A stretch of DNA of 64,000 nucleotides from JAFKFH01 sp017307375 (GCA_965229335.1 OZ245874.1:2852001-2916000); one strand, 5' to 3'. Shown: positions 47,825-57,517, counted from the stretch's first letter. The notes: generated by a model from the letters alone, not told the origin. Numbers and translations: made by a program.

Positions 47825-49429
47825 ATGGGTTTCAGGCATCTGGCACTGGCGGCGGGTATCGCGCTCGGCGCGTTGTGGACCGGCCAGGCGGCAATGGCGC
47901 AGGGCACGCTGCGCATCGGCATGACCGCCTCGGACATTCCGCTGACCACCGGCCAGACCGACAATGGCGGCGAGGGGCAGCGCTTTCTCGGCTTCACCGC
48001 ATATGACGCGCTGGTCAACTGGGACCTGTCGAAGGCGGACAAGCCGTCGGACCTGGTGCCGGGCCTCGCCACCTCCTGGTCGGTCGACCCGAACGACAAG
48101 ACCAAGTGGACGTTCAAGCTGCGCGAAGGGGTGACCTTCCACGATGGCGGGCCGTTCACCGCCGATGCCGTGGTCTGGAATTTCGACAAGCTGCTGGTCA
48201 AGGAATCGCCGCAGTTCGATCCGCGCCAGTCGGCCCAGGGCCGTTCGCGCATTCCCGCCGTGGCCAAGTACCGCGCGGTCGATCCGCTGACGCTCGAGAT
48301 CATCACCAATGTTCCCGATGCGACGCTGCCCTATCAGCTCGCCTGGATCATGATGTCCTCGCCCAGCCAGTGGGAGAAGGTCGGCAAGTCCTGGGATGCC
48401 TTCGCCAAGACGCCGGCCGGCACCGGTCCGTGGAAGATCGTCAATTTCGTGCCGCGTGAGCGAGTCGAGATGGTGCCGAACAAGGACTACTGGGACAAGG
48501 CGCGGGTGCCGAAGCTGGACCGCCTGGTCCTGGTGCCGCTGCCCGAGGCGAACGCCCGCGTGGCCGCGCTCCGCTCGGGCCAGGTCGACTGGATCGAGGC
48601 GCCGCCGCCCGACGCCGTGCCGTCGCTGAAGCAGGCGGGCTTCAACCTTGTCACCAACAGCTATCCGCATAACTGGACGTGGCATCTGTCGCGGGTCGAA
48701 GGCTCGCCCTGGAACGACATTCGCATCCGCAAGGCGGCCAACCTGGCGATCGACCGCCAGGGCCTGAAGGAATTGCTGGGCGGCCTGATGATCCCGGCCG
48801 AAGGCTTCTTCCCGCCGGGCCACCAGTGGTTCGGCAACCCGACCTTCAAGGTCACCTACGACCTGCCCGCCGCCAAGAAGCTGATGGCCGAGGCCGGGTA
48901 CGGCCCGGACAAGCCGCTGAAGACCAAGATCCTGATCTCGGCCTCGGGTTCCGGCCAGATGCAGCCGCTGCCGATGAACGAGTTCCTGCAGCAGCAATTG
49001 GCCGAGATCGGCCTGCAGGTCGAGTTCGAGGTCGTGGAATGGAACACGCTGATCAACATCTGGCGCGCCGGCGCCAAGCATGAAAGCGCGCGCGGCGGCA
49101 CCGGCATGAACTATTCCTATTTCATCCAGGACCCGTTCACCGGCTTCATCCGTCACCTGCAATGCAACCTGGCACCGCCGGCCGGCACGAACTGGGGTTA
49201 TTACTGCGACCCGGCGATGGACAAGCTGTTCGACGAGGTCCGCAATACCTTCGACAAGGACGCGCAGACCAAGGTGCTGCAGAAGGTCCATGAGAAATAC
49301 GTCGACGATGCGCTGTTCCTGATGGTCACCCACGACGTCAACCCGCGGGCGATGACCAAGAAGGTCCAGGGCTTCGTCCAGGCCCAGAACTGGTTCCAGG
49401 ACTTCTCGCCGATCACCATGGCGCCCTGA
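47825..49429 (+). CDS. dipeptide/oligopeptide-type ABC substrate-binding protein
   Basis: This 534-residue SBP_bac_5 protein has a signal peptide (MGFRHLALAAGIALGALWTG, cleaved near AMA-QG). ATG 47825 follows GGGGG. Core motifs: TLRIGMTASDIPLTT, FKLREGVTFHDGGPFTADAV, GTGPWKIVNFVPRERVEM and IRIRKAANLAIDRQGLKELL. It heads a complete importer operon. The linked Asp/Glu-racemase-family gene suggests a modified amino acid or small peptide as cargo. Confidence 0.9.
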   Translation: MGFRHLALAAGIALGALWTGQAAMAQGTLRIGMTASDIPLTTGQTDNGGEGQRFLGFTAYDALVNWDLSKADKPSDLVPGLATSWSVDPNDKTKWTFKLREGVTFHDGGPFTADAVVWNFDKLLVKESPQFDPRQSAQGRSRIPAVAKYRAVDPLTLEIITNVPDATLPYQLAWIMMSSPSQWEKVGKSWDAFAKTPAGTGPWKIVNFVPRERVEMVPNKDYWDKARVPKLDRLVLVPLPEANARVAALRSGQVDWIEAPPPDAVPSLKQAGFNLVTNSYPHNWTWHLSRVEGSPWNDIRIRKAANLAIDRQGLKELLGGLMIPAEGFFPPGHQWFGNPTFKVTYDLPAAKKLMAEAGYGPDKPLKTKILISASGSGQMQPLPMNEFLQQQLAEIGLQVEFEVVEWNTLINIWRAGAKHESARGGTGMNYSYFIQDPFTGFIRHLQCNLAPPAGTNWGYYCDPAMDKLFDEVRNTFDKDAQTKVLQKVHEKYVDDALFLMVTHDVNPRAMTKKVQGFVQAQNWFQDFSPITMAP

Positions 49430-49440
49430 ACGAGCCAACG

Positions 49441-50394
49441 ATGCTGATCTACGCCGTCAAACGCCTCGTCTACATGCTGCCGGTGGCGGTGGGGGTCAGC
49501 ATCGTCTGTTTCCTGCTGGTCCATATCGCCCCGGGAGATCCGCTGACCGCGGTGCTGCCGTCCGACGCTTCCGCTGAACTCCAGGCCCAGATGCGGGCAG
49601 TCTACGGCTTCGACCGGCCGTTGCCGGTGCAATACGGCCTGTGGGCCTGGCGGGTGCTGCACGGCGATTTCGGCGCCTCGATCGCCACCGGCCGGCCGGT
49701 GGCGACCGAACTGGCCAATGCCGTCGTCAACTCGCTGATCCTGGCGGCGGTGGCGACGTGCATCGGGTTCTTCTTCGGTACGTTGTTCGGCGTCGTCGCC
49801 GGCTATTTCCGCGGCTCGCTGATCGATCGCCTGTGCTCGACGCTGTCGGTGCTGGGGGTCAGCGTGCCGCATTACTGGCTGGGCATGGTGCTGGTGATCG
49901 TCTTCTCGGTCGAACTGGGCTGGCTGCCCGCGACCGGCGGCGGACCGGGCGGGTCGGCCGGCCGGTCGTTCGACTGGGCCTATCTGCAATACCTGCTGTT
50001 GCCGGCGATCACCATGTCGGTCATTCCGATGGGCATCGTCGCCCGCACCCTGCGGGCGCTGGTCGGCGACATCCTGAACCAGGAGTTCATCAACGCCCTG
50101 GGCGCGAAGGGCCTCGAGCATCGCGGCATCTTCCGCCATGTCGTCAAGAACGCGGCGCCCACCGCCTTCGCGGTGATGGGCCTGCAACTCGGCTATCTGC
50201 TGGGCGGCTCGATCCTGATCGAGACGGTCTTTGCCTGGCCCGGCACCGGCTTTCTGCTGAATGCCGCGATCTTTCAGCGCGACCTGCCGCTGCTGCAGGG
50301 CACGATCCTGGTCCTGGCACTGTTCTTCGTGGGGGTGAACCTGGTGGTCGACATCGTCCAGACCTCGGTCGATCCGCGGATGCAGCGCGCATGA
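49441..50394 (+). CDS. DppB-type ABC permease
   Basis: This 317-residue permease has the DppB/OppB opening (LIYAVKRLVYMLPVAVGVSI, VHIAPGDPLTAVLP) and coupling loop NALGAKGLEHRGIFRHVVKN. Six membrane spans are expected. Its stop overlaps the DppC-type start (ATGA). Confidence 0.93.
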   Translation: MLIYAVKRLVYMLPVAVGVSIVCFLLVHIAPGDPLTAVLPSDASAELQAQMRAVYGFDRPLPVQYGLWAWRVLHGDFGASIATGRPVATELANAVVNSLILAAVATCIGFFFGTLFGVVAGYFRGSLIDRLCSTLSVLGVSVPHYWLGMVLVIVFSVELGWLPATGGGPGGSAGRSFDWAYLQYLLLPAITMSVIPMGIVARTLRALVGDILNQEFINALGAKGLEHRGIFRHVVKNAAPTAFAVMGLQLGYLLGGSILIETVFAWPGTGFLLNAAIFQRDLPLLQGTILVLALFFVGVNLVVDIVQTSVDPRMQRA

Positions 50395-51275
50395 CCGCGG
50401 CAACCGTGACCTTGCCGGCCGCTGCCGTCGCGCGCTCGCCCGGCTACTGGTCGGGCGTCGCCCGGCGGCTGATGCGCGATCCCGTGGCGATGGCGGCGCT
50501 GGCCGTCATCGTCGCCCTGGTACTGATGGCGATCCTGGCACCGTATCTGGCGCCCAACGATCCGTCCAAGGGGATGATGCTGCGCCGGCTGAAGCCGATC
50601 GGCTTTGCCGGCTTCCCCTTCGGCACCGACGAACTGGGGCGCGACATGCTGTCCCGCCTGATCTACGGCGCGCGGTTGTCGCTGCTGATGGGGGTGACGC
50701 CGGTGCCGATCGCCTTCGTGATCGGCGCGGCGATCGGCATCACCGCCGGTTATGTCGGCGGGCTGACCAATACGCTGATCATGCGCACCGTCGACATCTT
50801 TTATGCCTTCCCGTCGGTGCTGCTGGCCGTGGCGCTGTCCGGCGCGCTGGGGGCCGGGCTGACCAACGCGCTGGTCTCGCTGACGTTGGTCTTCGTGCCG
50901 CCGATCGCGCGGGTCGCGGAGAGCGTCACGACCCAGGTGCGCAATCTCGACTATGTCGATGCGGCACGCGCCTCCGGTGCCGGGGCCTTCACCATCGTGC
51001 GTGTCCACGTGCTGGGCAACGTGCTCGGGCCGGTCTTCGTCTACGCCACCAGCCTGGTTTCGGTCTCGATGATCCTGGCATCGGGACTGTCCTTCCTGGG
51101 ACTCGGCGTGCGCCCGCCCGAGCCGGAATGGGGCCTGATGCTGAATACGCTGCGGACGGCGATCTATACCCAGCCGATGGTCGCGGCCCTGCCGGGGGTG
51201 ATGATCTTCATCACCTCGGTCGCCTTCAACATGTTCTCGGACGGCCTGCGCGGGGCCATGGACGTGAAATCGTGA
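50391..51275 (+). CDS. DppC-type ABC permease
   Basis: This 294-residue permease has the DppC hallmarks: LAPYLAPNDP, FPFGTDELGRDMLSRLIYGA, the coupling loop DAARASGAGAFTIVRVHVLG and LSFLGLGVRPPEPEWGLML. It is coupled to its neighbours by ATGA and GTGA overlaps. Confidence 0.93.
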   Translation: MTAATVTLPAAAVARSPGYWSGVARRLMRDPVAMAALAVIVALVLMAILAPYLAPNDPSKGMMLRRLKPIGFAGFPFGTDELGRDMLSRLIYGARLSLLMGVTPVPIAFVIGAAIGITAGYVGGLTNTLIMRTVDIFYAFPSVLLAVALSGALGAGLTNALVSLTLVFVPPIARVAESVTTQVRNLDYVDAARASGAGAFTIVRVHVLGNVLGPVFVYATSLVSVSMILASGLSFLGLGVRPPEPEWGLMLNTLRTAIYTQPMVAALPGVMIFITSVAFNMFSDGLRGAMDVKS

Positions 51276-52297
51276 GCGTCGATCCCCGCGATCGCGGCGG
51301 ACCGGCCCAGCCGCTGCTGGCGGTCAACGGCCTGGTCAAGCATTTCCCGGTCAAGGGCCGCGGCCTGCTCGGCCGCGGCGGGGTGGTGCGGGCGGTCGAC
51401 GGCGTCGACTTCACGCTGCTGAAGGGCGAGACGCTCGGCGTCGTCGGCGAAAGCGGCTGCGGTAAGTCGACCACCGCGCGGTTGCTGATGCAGCTGATCC
51501 GGCCGGATCGGGGCGAGATCGTGTTCGACGGCGAACAGCTGGGCGCCGGCCTCGACCTGCGCAGCTATCGCGCCCAGGTTCAGATGGTGTTCCAGGATTC
51601 CTACGCTTCGCTCAACCCGCGGCTGACCATCGGGGACTCGATCGCCTTCGGCCCGCGGGTCCACGGCGTCGCGGCGGGCAAGGCGATGGCGCGGGCCCAC
51701 GACCTGCTGGCCCGCGTCGGGCTGGAGCCGGCGCGTTTTGCCGGGCGCTATCCGCATGAGCTGTCCGGCGGTCAACGCCAGCGCGTCAATATCGCCCGTG
51801 CCCTGGCGCTGGAACCGCGGCTCGTCATCCTCGACGAGGCCGTGTCGGCGCTGGACAAGTCGGTCGAGGCCCAGGTGCTGAACCTGCTGCTCGACCTCAA
51901 GGCCGAATTCGGATTGACCTACATCTTCATCTCGCACGACCTGAACGTCGTCCGCTTCATGGTCGACCGAGTGATGGTCATGTATCTCGGCAAGGTCGCC
52001 GAAATCGGCGCCCGCGACGCGATCTTCGCCACGCCGGGCCATCCCTACACCGCGGCCCTGCTGGCCTCGATGCCCAAGATGGACCCGGCCCATCGGACGA
52101 TGGAGGCACCGCTTTCCGGCGATCCGCCCAATCCGATCAACCCGCCGTCGGGCTGTCGTTTCCATCCGCGCTGCGCGATGGCCGAGGCCGTATGCGCGTC
52201 CGACGTTCCCGCCTTGGGCGGGGTGCGCCCGGGCCAGGTCGCGGCCTGCTTTGCCGGCCAGCCCGGCTCCGGCCATTCGCGGGCGGCGGCAGCATGA
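51272..52297 (+). CDS. DppF-type ABC ATPase
   Basis: This 341-residue ATPase starts at GTG 51272, overlapping the permease stop. Walker A is GESGCGKST, signature LSGGQRQRV, Walker B LVILDEAVSALD. The oligopeptide-transporter C-terminal domain with Cys residues (SGCRFHPRCAMAEAVCAS) follows. VKHFPVKGRGL near the N-terminus is typical of DppF/OppF. Confidence 0.93.
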   Translation: MSVDPRDRGGPAQPLLAVNGLVKHFPVKGRGLLGRGGVVRAVDGVDFTLLKGETLGVVGESGCGKSTTARLLMQLIRPDRGEIVFDGEQLGAGLDLRSYRAQVQMVFQDSYASLNPRLTIGDSIAFGPRVHGVAAGKAMARAHDLLARVGLEPARFAGRYPHELSGGQRQRVNIARALALEPRLVILDEAVSALDKSVEAQVLNLLLDLKAEFGLTYIFISHDLNVVRFMVDRVMVMYLGKVAEIGARDAIFATPGHPYTAALLASMPKMDPAHRTMEAPLSGDPPNPINPPSGCRFHPRCAMAEAVCASDVPALGGVRPGQVAACFAGQPGSGHSRAAAA

Positions 52298-53244
52298 TCG
52301 AGATCGAAAAGCTCGAAGTCACCTTCACCGGCGGGCGCAAGCCGGTGCGCGCGGTCAATGGCGTCGATCTCTCGGTGCCGCAGGGCAGCGTGCTGGCGCT
52401 GCTCGGCGAGTCGGGGTCCGGCAAGTCGGTCACGCTGCGGTCGCTGCTGCGCCTTCATCCGGAGAAGCGGACGAGGATCGGCGGCAGCATCCGGGTCGGC
52501 GGGCAGGATGTCATGGCCCTGAACCGCCGCCAGTTGGCCGACCTGCGGGGCCGTGTCGTCTCGATGGTGTTCCAGGAGCCGATGCTGGCCCTCGATCCCG
52601 TCTACACCGTCGGCCGCCAGATCACCGAGGCGATCCGCAAGCACGAGGGGATTTCGGAGGCGGCGGCGCGGGCAAGGGCGCTGGCGCTGTTCGAGCGTGT
52701 GCGCATTCCATCGCCGGAACGCCGGCTAGACGCCTATCCGCACGAGATGTCCGGGGGCATGCGGCAGCGGGCGATGATCGCCCTGGCGCTGTCCTGCAAC
52801 CCCAAGGTGCTGCTGGCCGACGAACCAACCACGGCGCTCGATGCCACGGTGCAGATCCAGATCCTGCTGCTGCTGCGCGAGTTGCAGCGCGAACTGGGGC
52901 TGACCGTCATCTTCGTCACCCACGATATCGGTGTCGCCGTCGAGGTCGCCGATCGCATCGCCGTGATGTATGCGGGCCGGATCGTCGAACAGGGTTCGGT
53001 GCCCGACGTCATCGGCAATCCGCTGCATCCCTATACCCGTGGCCTGCTTGCCGCGCGGGTCGACGAAGCGGTGCCTGGCAGCCGCCTGGTCACCATTCCG
53101 GGCTCGCCGCCCGACCTCGCTGACCTGCCGAAGGGCTGTGCCTTCGCCGCGCGCTGCGCCCAGGTCCATGCAGCCTGCCAGGACCAGGTGCCGGCGCTGG
53201 CCGGGCGGCTCGGCGATCATCGGGCGGCCTGCCTGCTGACATGA
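52294..53244 (+). CDS. DppD-type ABC ATPase
   Basis: This 316-residue ATPase has Walker A GESGSGKSV (Val in place of the usual Thr/Ser pair, as in DppD), signature MSGGMRQRAMIALAL, Walker B LLADEPTTALD, and the C-terminal cluster-like region GCAFAARCAQVHAACQ. It overlaps both neighbours by 4 bp. The order DppF then DppD is the reverse of the E. coli operon. Confidence 0.92.
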   Translation: MIEIEKLEVTFTGGRKPVRAVNGVDLSVPQGSVLALLGESGSGKSVTLRSLLRLHPEKRTRIGGSIRVGGQDVMALNRRQLADLRGRVVSMVFQEPMLALDPVYTVGRQITEAIRKHEGISEAAARARALALFERVRIPSPERRLDAYPHEMSGGMRQRAMIALALSCNPKVLLADEPTTALDATVQIQILLLLRELQRELGLTVIFVTHDIGVAVEVADRIAVMYAGRIVEQGSVPDVIGNPLHPYTRGLLAARVDEAVPGSRLVTIPGSPPDLADLPKGCAFAARCAQVHAACQDQVPALAGRLGDHRAACLLT

Positions 53245-53885
53245 CGGCGCGGATCGCGCTGGTCAATCCGAATACGTCGCTTGCCACGACCGAGGCGATG
53301 CTGGCCATCGCCCGCCGGGCAGCCCCCGGCGGGGTCGACATCGTCGGCTTGACCGCGCCGTTCGGCAGCCACCTGATCACGACCGTGTCTGGCCTGGCCG
53401 AGGCGAGCCGTGCGGTGGCAAGCCTGGCGCCCGACATCGCCGCCGACGGCGTCATCGTGGCTGCCTTCGGCGATCCCGGGCTCGACGAATTGCGCGCAAG
53501 GCTCGCCATACCGGTGACCGGCATCGGCGAGGCGGCATTCCTGGCGGCTGCGGGCCGCCGCGCCGCCGTGGTGACCACGACGCCCGATCTGGCCCCGGCG
53601 ATCCGGGAGATGGCGCGTCGCCACGGCCACGACGACCTGCCCGTGGTTCTGACGCCGGGTGATCCAGGCAGCCTGATGGCCGACCCCGCGGCGCTGCTGG
53701 CTGCCCTGCTCGATGCCTGCCATCAGGCGGTGGACCGGTATCGCGCGGAGGCACTGATCATCGGCGGCGGCCCGCTGGCCGAGGCGGCCAGGGCCCTGCG
53801 GCACCGGGTGCCGGTTCCGATGATCGAGCCGGTGCCGGCGGCGGTCGACCTCGCTTGGCGGCGCATTTCACACCGGTTTGTCTGA
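53241..53885 (+). CDS. Asp/Glu/hydantoin racemase-family protein
   Basis: This 214-residue cytoplasmic protein starts ARIALVNPNTSLATTEAML, the family opening, and has GVIVAAFGDPGLDELRARLA and PVTGIGEAAFL. In hydantoin racemases two catalytic cysteines are expected, one in ACFGDPG and one in GCAGM. Here the matching stretches read AAFGDPG and GGGPLAE, so both cysteines seem absent. The protein may therefore have another activity, or be a non-catalytic relative. It is coupled to the importer by ATGA and so should act on the imported compound. Confidence 0.85.
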   Translation: MTARIALVNPNTSLATTEAMLAIARRAAPGGVDIVGLTAPFGSHLITTVSGLAEASRAVASLAPDIAADGVIVAAFGDPGLDELRARLAIPVTGIGEAAFLAAAGRRAAVVTTTPDLAPAIREMARRHGHDDLPVVLTPGDPGSLMADPAALLAALLDACHQAVDRYRAEALIIGGGPLAEAARALRHRVPVPMIEPVPAAVDLAWRRISHRFV

Positions 53886-53964
53886 TCTTTTTCTCCCGCG
53901 CATGCGAAATGACGCTCGCTTGACGGTGCGCTGCGACGTTTGATAGGGATAGTCATCAGACAAA
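53877..53964. promoter_or_regulatory. inverted operator-like repeats and promoter before the GntR gene
   Basis: TTTGTCTGAT (53877-53886) and ATCAGACAAA (53955-53964) are exact inverted copies flanking the promoter region. Between them are TTGACG (53920-53925) and, 16 bp on, GATAGG. Sites of the TTGTC-TGA type are common for GntR regulators, so this is a likely autoregulatory region. Confidence 0.45.
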
Positions 53965-53988
53965 TAAATTCTGCCTCGGGGGAGGAAA

Positions 53989-54717
53989 ATGCGGCTTCGG
54001 GTCGAACGGCCGCTGCGTGAAAAGGTCCAGGACGGTGTGCTGGAACTGATCCGCAAACAGCGACTGAAGGCCGGCGACCAGTTGCCGACCGAAAGCGAAT
54101 TGTCGGCGACCTTCGGCGTCGGACGCTCGACCCTGCGCGAGGCGGTCGCCAACCTCGTGTCGCAGGGCCTGCTCTATCGGGTACAGGGCCGCGGTACCTT
54201 CGTGCAGCGCCCGCCGGTCGTGCTGAACCATGACCTGGCCGACCTGAAATCGGTGACCGAACTGATCCGGGGCATCAAGGAGGAGCCGTCGACCGACCGC
54301 GTCCAGGTCAAGACCATCGCGGCACCGGACGACCTGGCCCGCCGCCTGGACCTGAAGCCGGGCGATCCTTGCGTCCGCATCGAGCGGGTCCGGCGCGCCG
54401 GCACGGTGATCGCCGCCTATTGCATCGATATCGTCCGCAAGGACGTCTACGATACCTGCCAGGGCGAGATCGGCGAATCGCTGTTCGAACTGTTCGCCGC
54501 GGCCGGGCATCCGATGGCCTATACCCACACGGCGATCGCCCCGACCGTGCTGACCCGCCGGGATCTGCCGGAAATGTCGGAGAGCGTCGGGCTTTTCCTG
54601 CTGCTCGAGGAAGTTTTCTACGACGCGGCGGGCATGCCGATCTGCTACTCGAACGATTATTACAACACCGACGTCGTCCGCTTCGATCTGATCCGGCGGC
54701 GCCGCCCCGATGCGTGA
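53989..54717 (+). CDS. GntR-family regulator with UTRA domain
   Basis: This 242-residue regulator has an N-terminal winged helix (LKAGDQLPTESELSATFGVG, RSTLREAVANLVSQGLLYRV) and a C-terminal UTRA ligand-binding domain of HutC type (GDPCVRIERVRRAGTVIAAY, PICYSNDYYNTDVVRF). ATG 53989 follows GGGGGAGG. It is the first gene of the kinase-importer operon and probably represses it until the imported sugar or its phosphate binds. Confidence 0.9.
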   Translation: MRLRVERPLREKVQDGVLELIRKQRLKAGDQLPTESELSATFGVGRSTLREAVANLVSQGLLYRVQGRGTFVQRPPVVLNHDLADLKSVTELIRGIKEEPSTDRVQVKTIAAPDDLARRLDLKPGDPCVRIERVRRAGTVIAAYCIDIVRKDVYDTCQGEIGESLFELFAAAGHPMAYTHTAIAPTVLTRRDLPEMSESVGLFLLLEEVFYDAAGMPICYSNDYYNTDVVRFDLIRRRRPDA

Positions 54718-54725
54718 GAACGATC

Positions 54726-55979
54726 ATGGCCTTTGAACGGATCACCGAAGCCAATATCGCAGCCTATCTTGCCGGCCTGCCGGCGATGCACGAGCGTTTC
54801 ACCAGCTTCGACGATCTCGACGTGCGTGAGGTCGGCGACGGTAACCTGAACTTCGTCTTCATCGTCACCAACCGCCGCAATGCCGACGAGACGGTCGTGG
54901 TCAAGCAGGCGGTACCGTTCCTGCGGGTCGTCGGCGAATCCTGGCCGCTGACCCGCCATCGCATGGATTTCGAGGTGGCCGCGCTGGAACGCTTCGGCGC
55001 GCTGTGTCCCGAGCACGTGCCGGCGGTCTATCACGCGTCGTCGGACATGTCGCTCGTGGTCATGCGCAACCTGCGCAACCATCGCATCCTGCGGCACGAA
55101 CTGATGGAAGGCCTGGTGTTTCCGCGCATGGCCGATCACCTGTCGACCTTCATGGCGCGCACATTGTTCCACACGTCGGACCTGTTTCTCGGCCATGACG
55201 TGAAGAAGGAAGCGGTCGGCCGCGCCATCAACATCGAGCTGTGCAAGATCACCGAGGATTTTGTCCTTACCCATCCCTACGAGGACAACGAGACCAACGC
55301 CTATAATCCGGCCCTGCCGCGTGCGGCGATCGACGCGATCCAGCGCGAGGCGGGCCTGCGCGCCGCGGTCGGCGAGATCAAATACGCCTTCATGACCCGC
55401 GCCGAGGCGCTGATCCACGGCGACCTGCATACCGGCTCGATCATGGCGAACGCCGAGGAAACCTTCGTCATCGACCCCGAATTCTCGTTCTACGGGCCGA
55501 TGGGGTTCGATCCCGGCGCGCTGATCGCCAATCTGCTGCTGGCCTATCTGTCGCAGGATTACCGGCAGCGCGCGGCCGGCCGCGACCCTGCGCCCTATCG
55601 CGACTGGCTGCTTGCCGCGACGCGCGAGGTCTGGACGTCGTTCGAGGCCAAGTTCCTGGGTCTCTGGCGCGCGGAAGATGCCGAGCGCGGCACGTCGTTC
55701 ATCGGCCGCGACCTCGACGGAGAGAGCGCCGAAGCGTTCCGCCAGGCGTTCATGAAGCGGCTGTTCGCCGACACGCTGGGCTTTGCCGGGGTCAAGATGA
55801 TGCGGCGCATCGTCGGCCTGGCCAAGGTCGCCGAGATCGCGACGATTCCCGACCTGGAGGAGCGTGCGCGGGCCGAGGTGGCGGCATTGCGCCTCGGCGC
55901 CGAACTCGCCCGGGGCCGGGCGGGCTTCGCCGGCATCGGCGACGTCATCGACCTGGCCCGCGAGCTGTCGGCGCGATGA
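54726..55979 (+). CDS. mtnK: S-methyl-5-thioribose kinase-like protein
   Basis: This 417-residue kinase matches MtnK, which phosphorylates 5-methylthioribose at O1 in methionine salvage. Motifs: REVGDGNLNFVFIVTN (nucleotide-binding loop), VVKQAVPFLRVVGESWPLTR, the catalytic loop ALIHGDLHTGSIMAN, and the metal site FVIDPEFSFYGPMGFDPGAL. The length is typical. No mtnA, mtnB or other salvage genes are in the window. The gene is coupled to a sugar ABC transporter (ATGA), which suggests that its substrate is imported. 5-Deoxyribose is a plausible alternative substrate. Confidence 0.87.
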   Translation: MAFERITEANIAAYLAGLPAMHERFTSFDDLDVREVGDGNLNFVFIVTNRRNADETVVVKQAVPFLRVVGESWPLTRHRMDFEVAALERFGALCPEHVPAVYHASSDMSLVVMRNLRNHRILRHELMEGLVFPRMADHLSTFMARTLFHTSDLFLGHDVKKEAVGRAINIELCKITEDFVLTHPYEDNETNAYNPALPRAAIDAIQREAGLRAAVGEIKYAFMTRAEALIHGDLHTGSIMANAEETFVIDPEFSFYGPMGFDPGALIANLLLAYLSQDYRQRAAGRDPAPYRDWLLAATREVWTSFEAKFLGLWRAEDAERGTSFIGRDLDGESAEAFRQAFMKRLFADTLGFAGVKMMRRIVGLAKVAEIATIPDLEERARAEVAALRLGAELARGRAGFAGIGDVIDLARELSAR

Positions 55980-57517
55980 CCGCCGTTTCCGTCCGCGACA
56001 TCGGCAAGCGCTTCGGCCCGACGGTCGCGCTGCAGGGCGTCTCGTTCGATTTCAACCCCGGCGAGATCTTTGCGCTGGTCGGTGCCAACGGCGCCGGCAA
56101 GTCGACCCTGATCAAGATCATCTGCGGCTATTATCCCGACTACGATGGCGAGATCCTGGTCGACGGCAAGCCGGTGCGTTTTTCATCGCCGCACGAGGCC
56201 TATCGCAACGGCATCGCTACGGTCCATCAGCTGATTGACCAGGGCGTCGTTCCTAACATGACGATCGCCGAGAACCTGGCGCTGGCCGAGTTGCTGGTGG
56301 GCGAGGGCGCGCCGTTCTTCTATCGGCCGCAGCAGATCGCCCGGCGGGCCGCCGAGATCGCGGCCCGCATGGGGCTCGATCACCTCGACCTCGACATGCA
56401 GGTGGCCGACCTGGCGCAGTCCGACCGACAGCTGATCGCCATTGCCCGGGCGCTGGCGACCGACCCGAAGCTGCTGATCCTCGACGAGCCGACCTCGTCG
56501 TTGTCGGAACGCGAGGCCGACCGGCTGTTCTCCCGCCTCGACCGCCTGCGGCGCGAAGGCGTCGCCATTCTCTACGTCTCCCATCGCCTGCACGAGATCG
56601 AGCGCATCGCCGACCGTGTCGGGGTCATTCGCGACGGCCGCTTCGGCGGCCTGCTGCAGGCGCCGTTCAAGGTGACCGAGATCGTCACCGCGATGGTCGG
56701 CGATCTCGACCGGGCCGAGGACCGCGTCGCGGTCGTGCCCGACCAGTCTGGTGCACCGCGCCTGGAACTTCGCGACCTCGTGGTGATGCCTGGCGCCCCG
56801 CCGCTGAACCTCGTCGCCCGTGCCGGCGAGATCGTCGGCGTCACCGGGCTGATCGGGGCGGGCAAGTCCGAACTGGCGCAATGCCTGTTCGGGCTGCGCC
56901 AGCCGGTCTCGGGCCAGATTCTGGTCGATGGCAGCCCGGTGGCCTCGGCCTCGGCCGCGCAGGCGATCGGCAACGGCATCTTCCTGGTGCCCGAGGATCG
57001 CGCGGCCAACGCGGTGATCCCGGAATTTACCATCCGCCACAACATCACCCTGCCGTTCCTGCGCGACTTCGGCGCCCTGTTCTCGTGGTCGGGCCTGATC
57101 CGCCATGATGCCGAGAAGCGCGCGGCAATGCGGATGATCGGGGCGATGGGGGTGAAATGCGACGGGGAAAGCGCCGAGATCGGCTCGCTTTCCGGCGGTA
57201 ACCAGCAGAAGGTCGTGGTGGCCCGCTGGCTGGTCAAGCCGTCGCGGGTACTGTTGCTGGACGAACCCTATCAGGGCATCGACATCCGCTCGCGCCATGA
57301 CATCAACGCGCATCTGCGGGCGAACTGCCGCGATCGGGCGGTGATCGTCTTCGCCGCCGATCTCGACGAAATTCTCGAAGTGGCCGACCGGGTCGTGGTG
57401 CTGAACCACGGCGCGGTGGCGGGACAGCAACTGGTCGGCGCGATCGACCGGCGGCAATTGGTGCATTGGGCGGCGCAGGCGCCTCAGTCGCGTGAAAAGG
57501 GCAGGGCAGCCGTATGA
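55976..57517 (+). CDS. ribose-type ABC ATPase with two nucleotide-binding domains
   Basis: This 513-residue protein has two ATPase halves, as in RbsA/MglA. The first has Walker A GANGAGKST, a divergent signature (LAQSDRQLIAIARAL) and Walker B LLILDEPTSSLS. The second has a degenerate Walker A (GLIGAGKSE), signature LSGGNQQKVVVARWL and LLLDEPYQGIDI. It is coupled to the kinase upstream and the permease downstream. Confidence 0.92.
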   Translation: MTAVSVRDIGKRFGPTVALQGVSFDFNPGEIFALVGANGAGKSTLIKIICGYYPDYDGEILVDGKPVRFSSPHEAYRNGIATVHQLIDQGVVPNMTIAENLALAELLVGEGAPFFYRPQQIARRAAEIAARMGLDHLDLDMQVADLAQSDRQLIAIARALATDPKLLILDEPTSSLSEREADRLFSRLDRLRREGVAILYVSHRLHEIERIADRVGVIRDGRFGGLLQAPFKVTEIVTAMVGDLDRAEDRVAVVPDQSGAPRLELRDLVVMPGAPPLNLVARAGEIVGVTGLIGAGKSELAQCLFGLRQPVSGQILVDGSPVASASAAQAIGNGIFLVPEDRAANAVIPEFTIRHNITLPFLRDFGALFSWSGLIRHDAEKRAAMRMIGAMGVKCDGESAEIGSLSGGNQQKVVVARWLVKPSRVLLLDEPYQGIDIRSRHDINAHLRANCRDRAVIVFAADLDEILEVADRVVVLNHGAVAGQQLVGAIDRRQLVHWAAQAPQSREKGRAAV

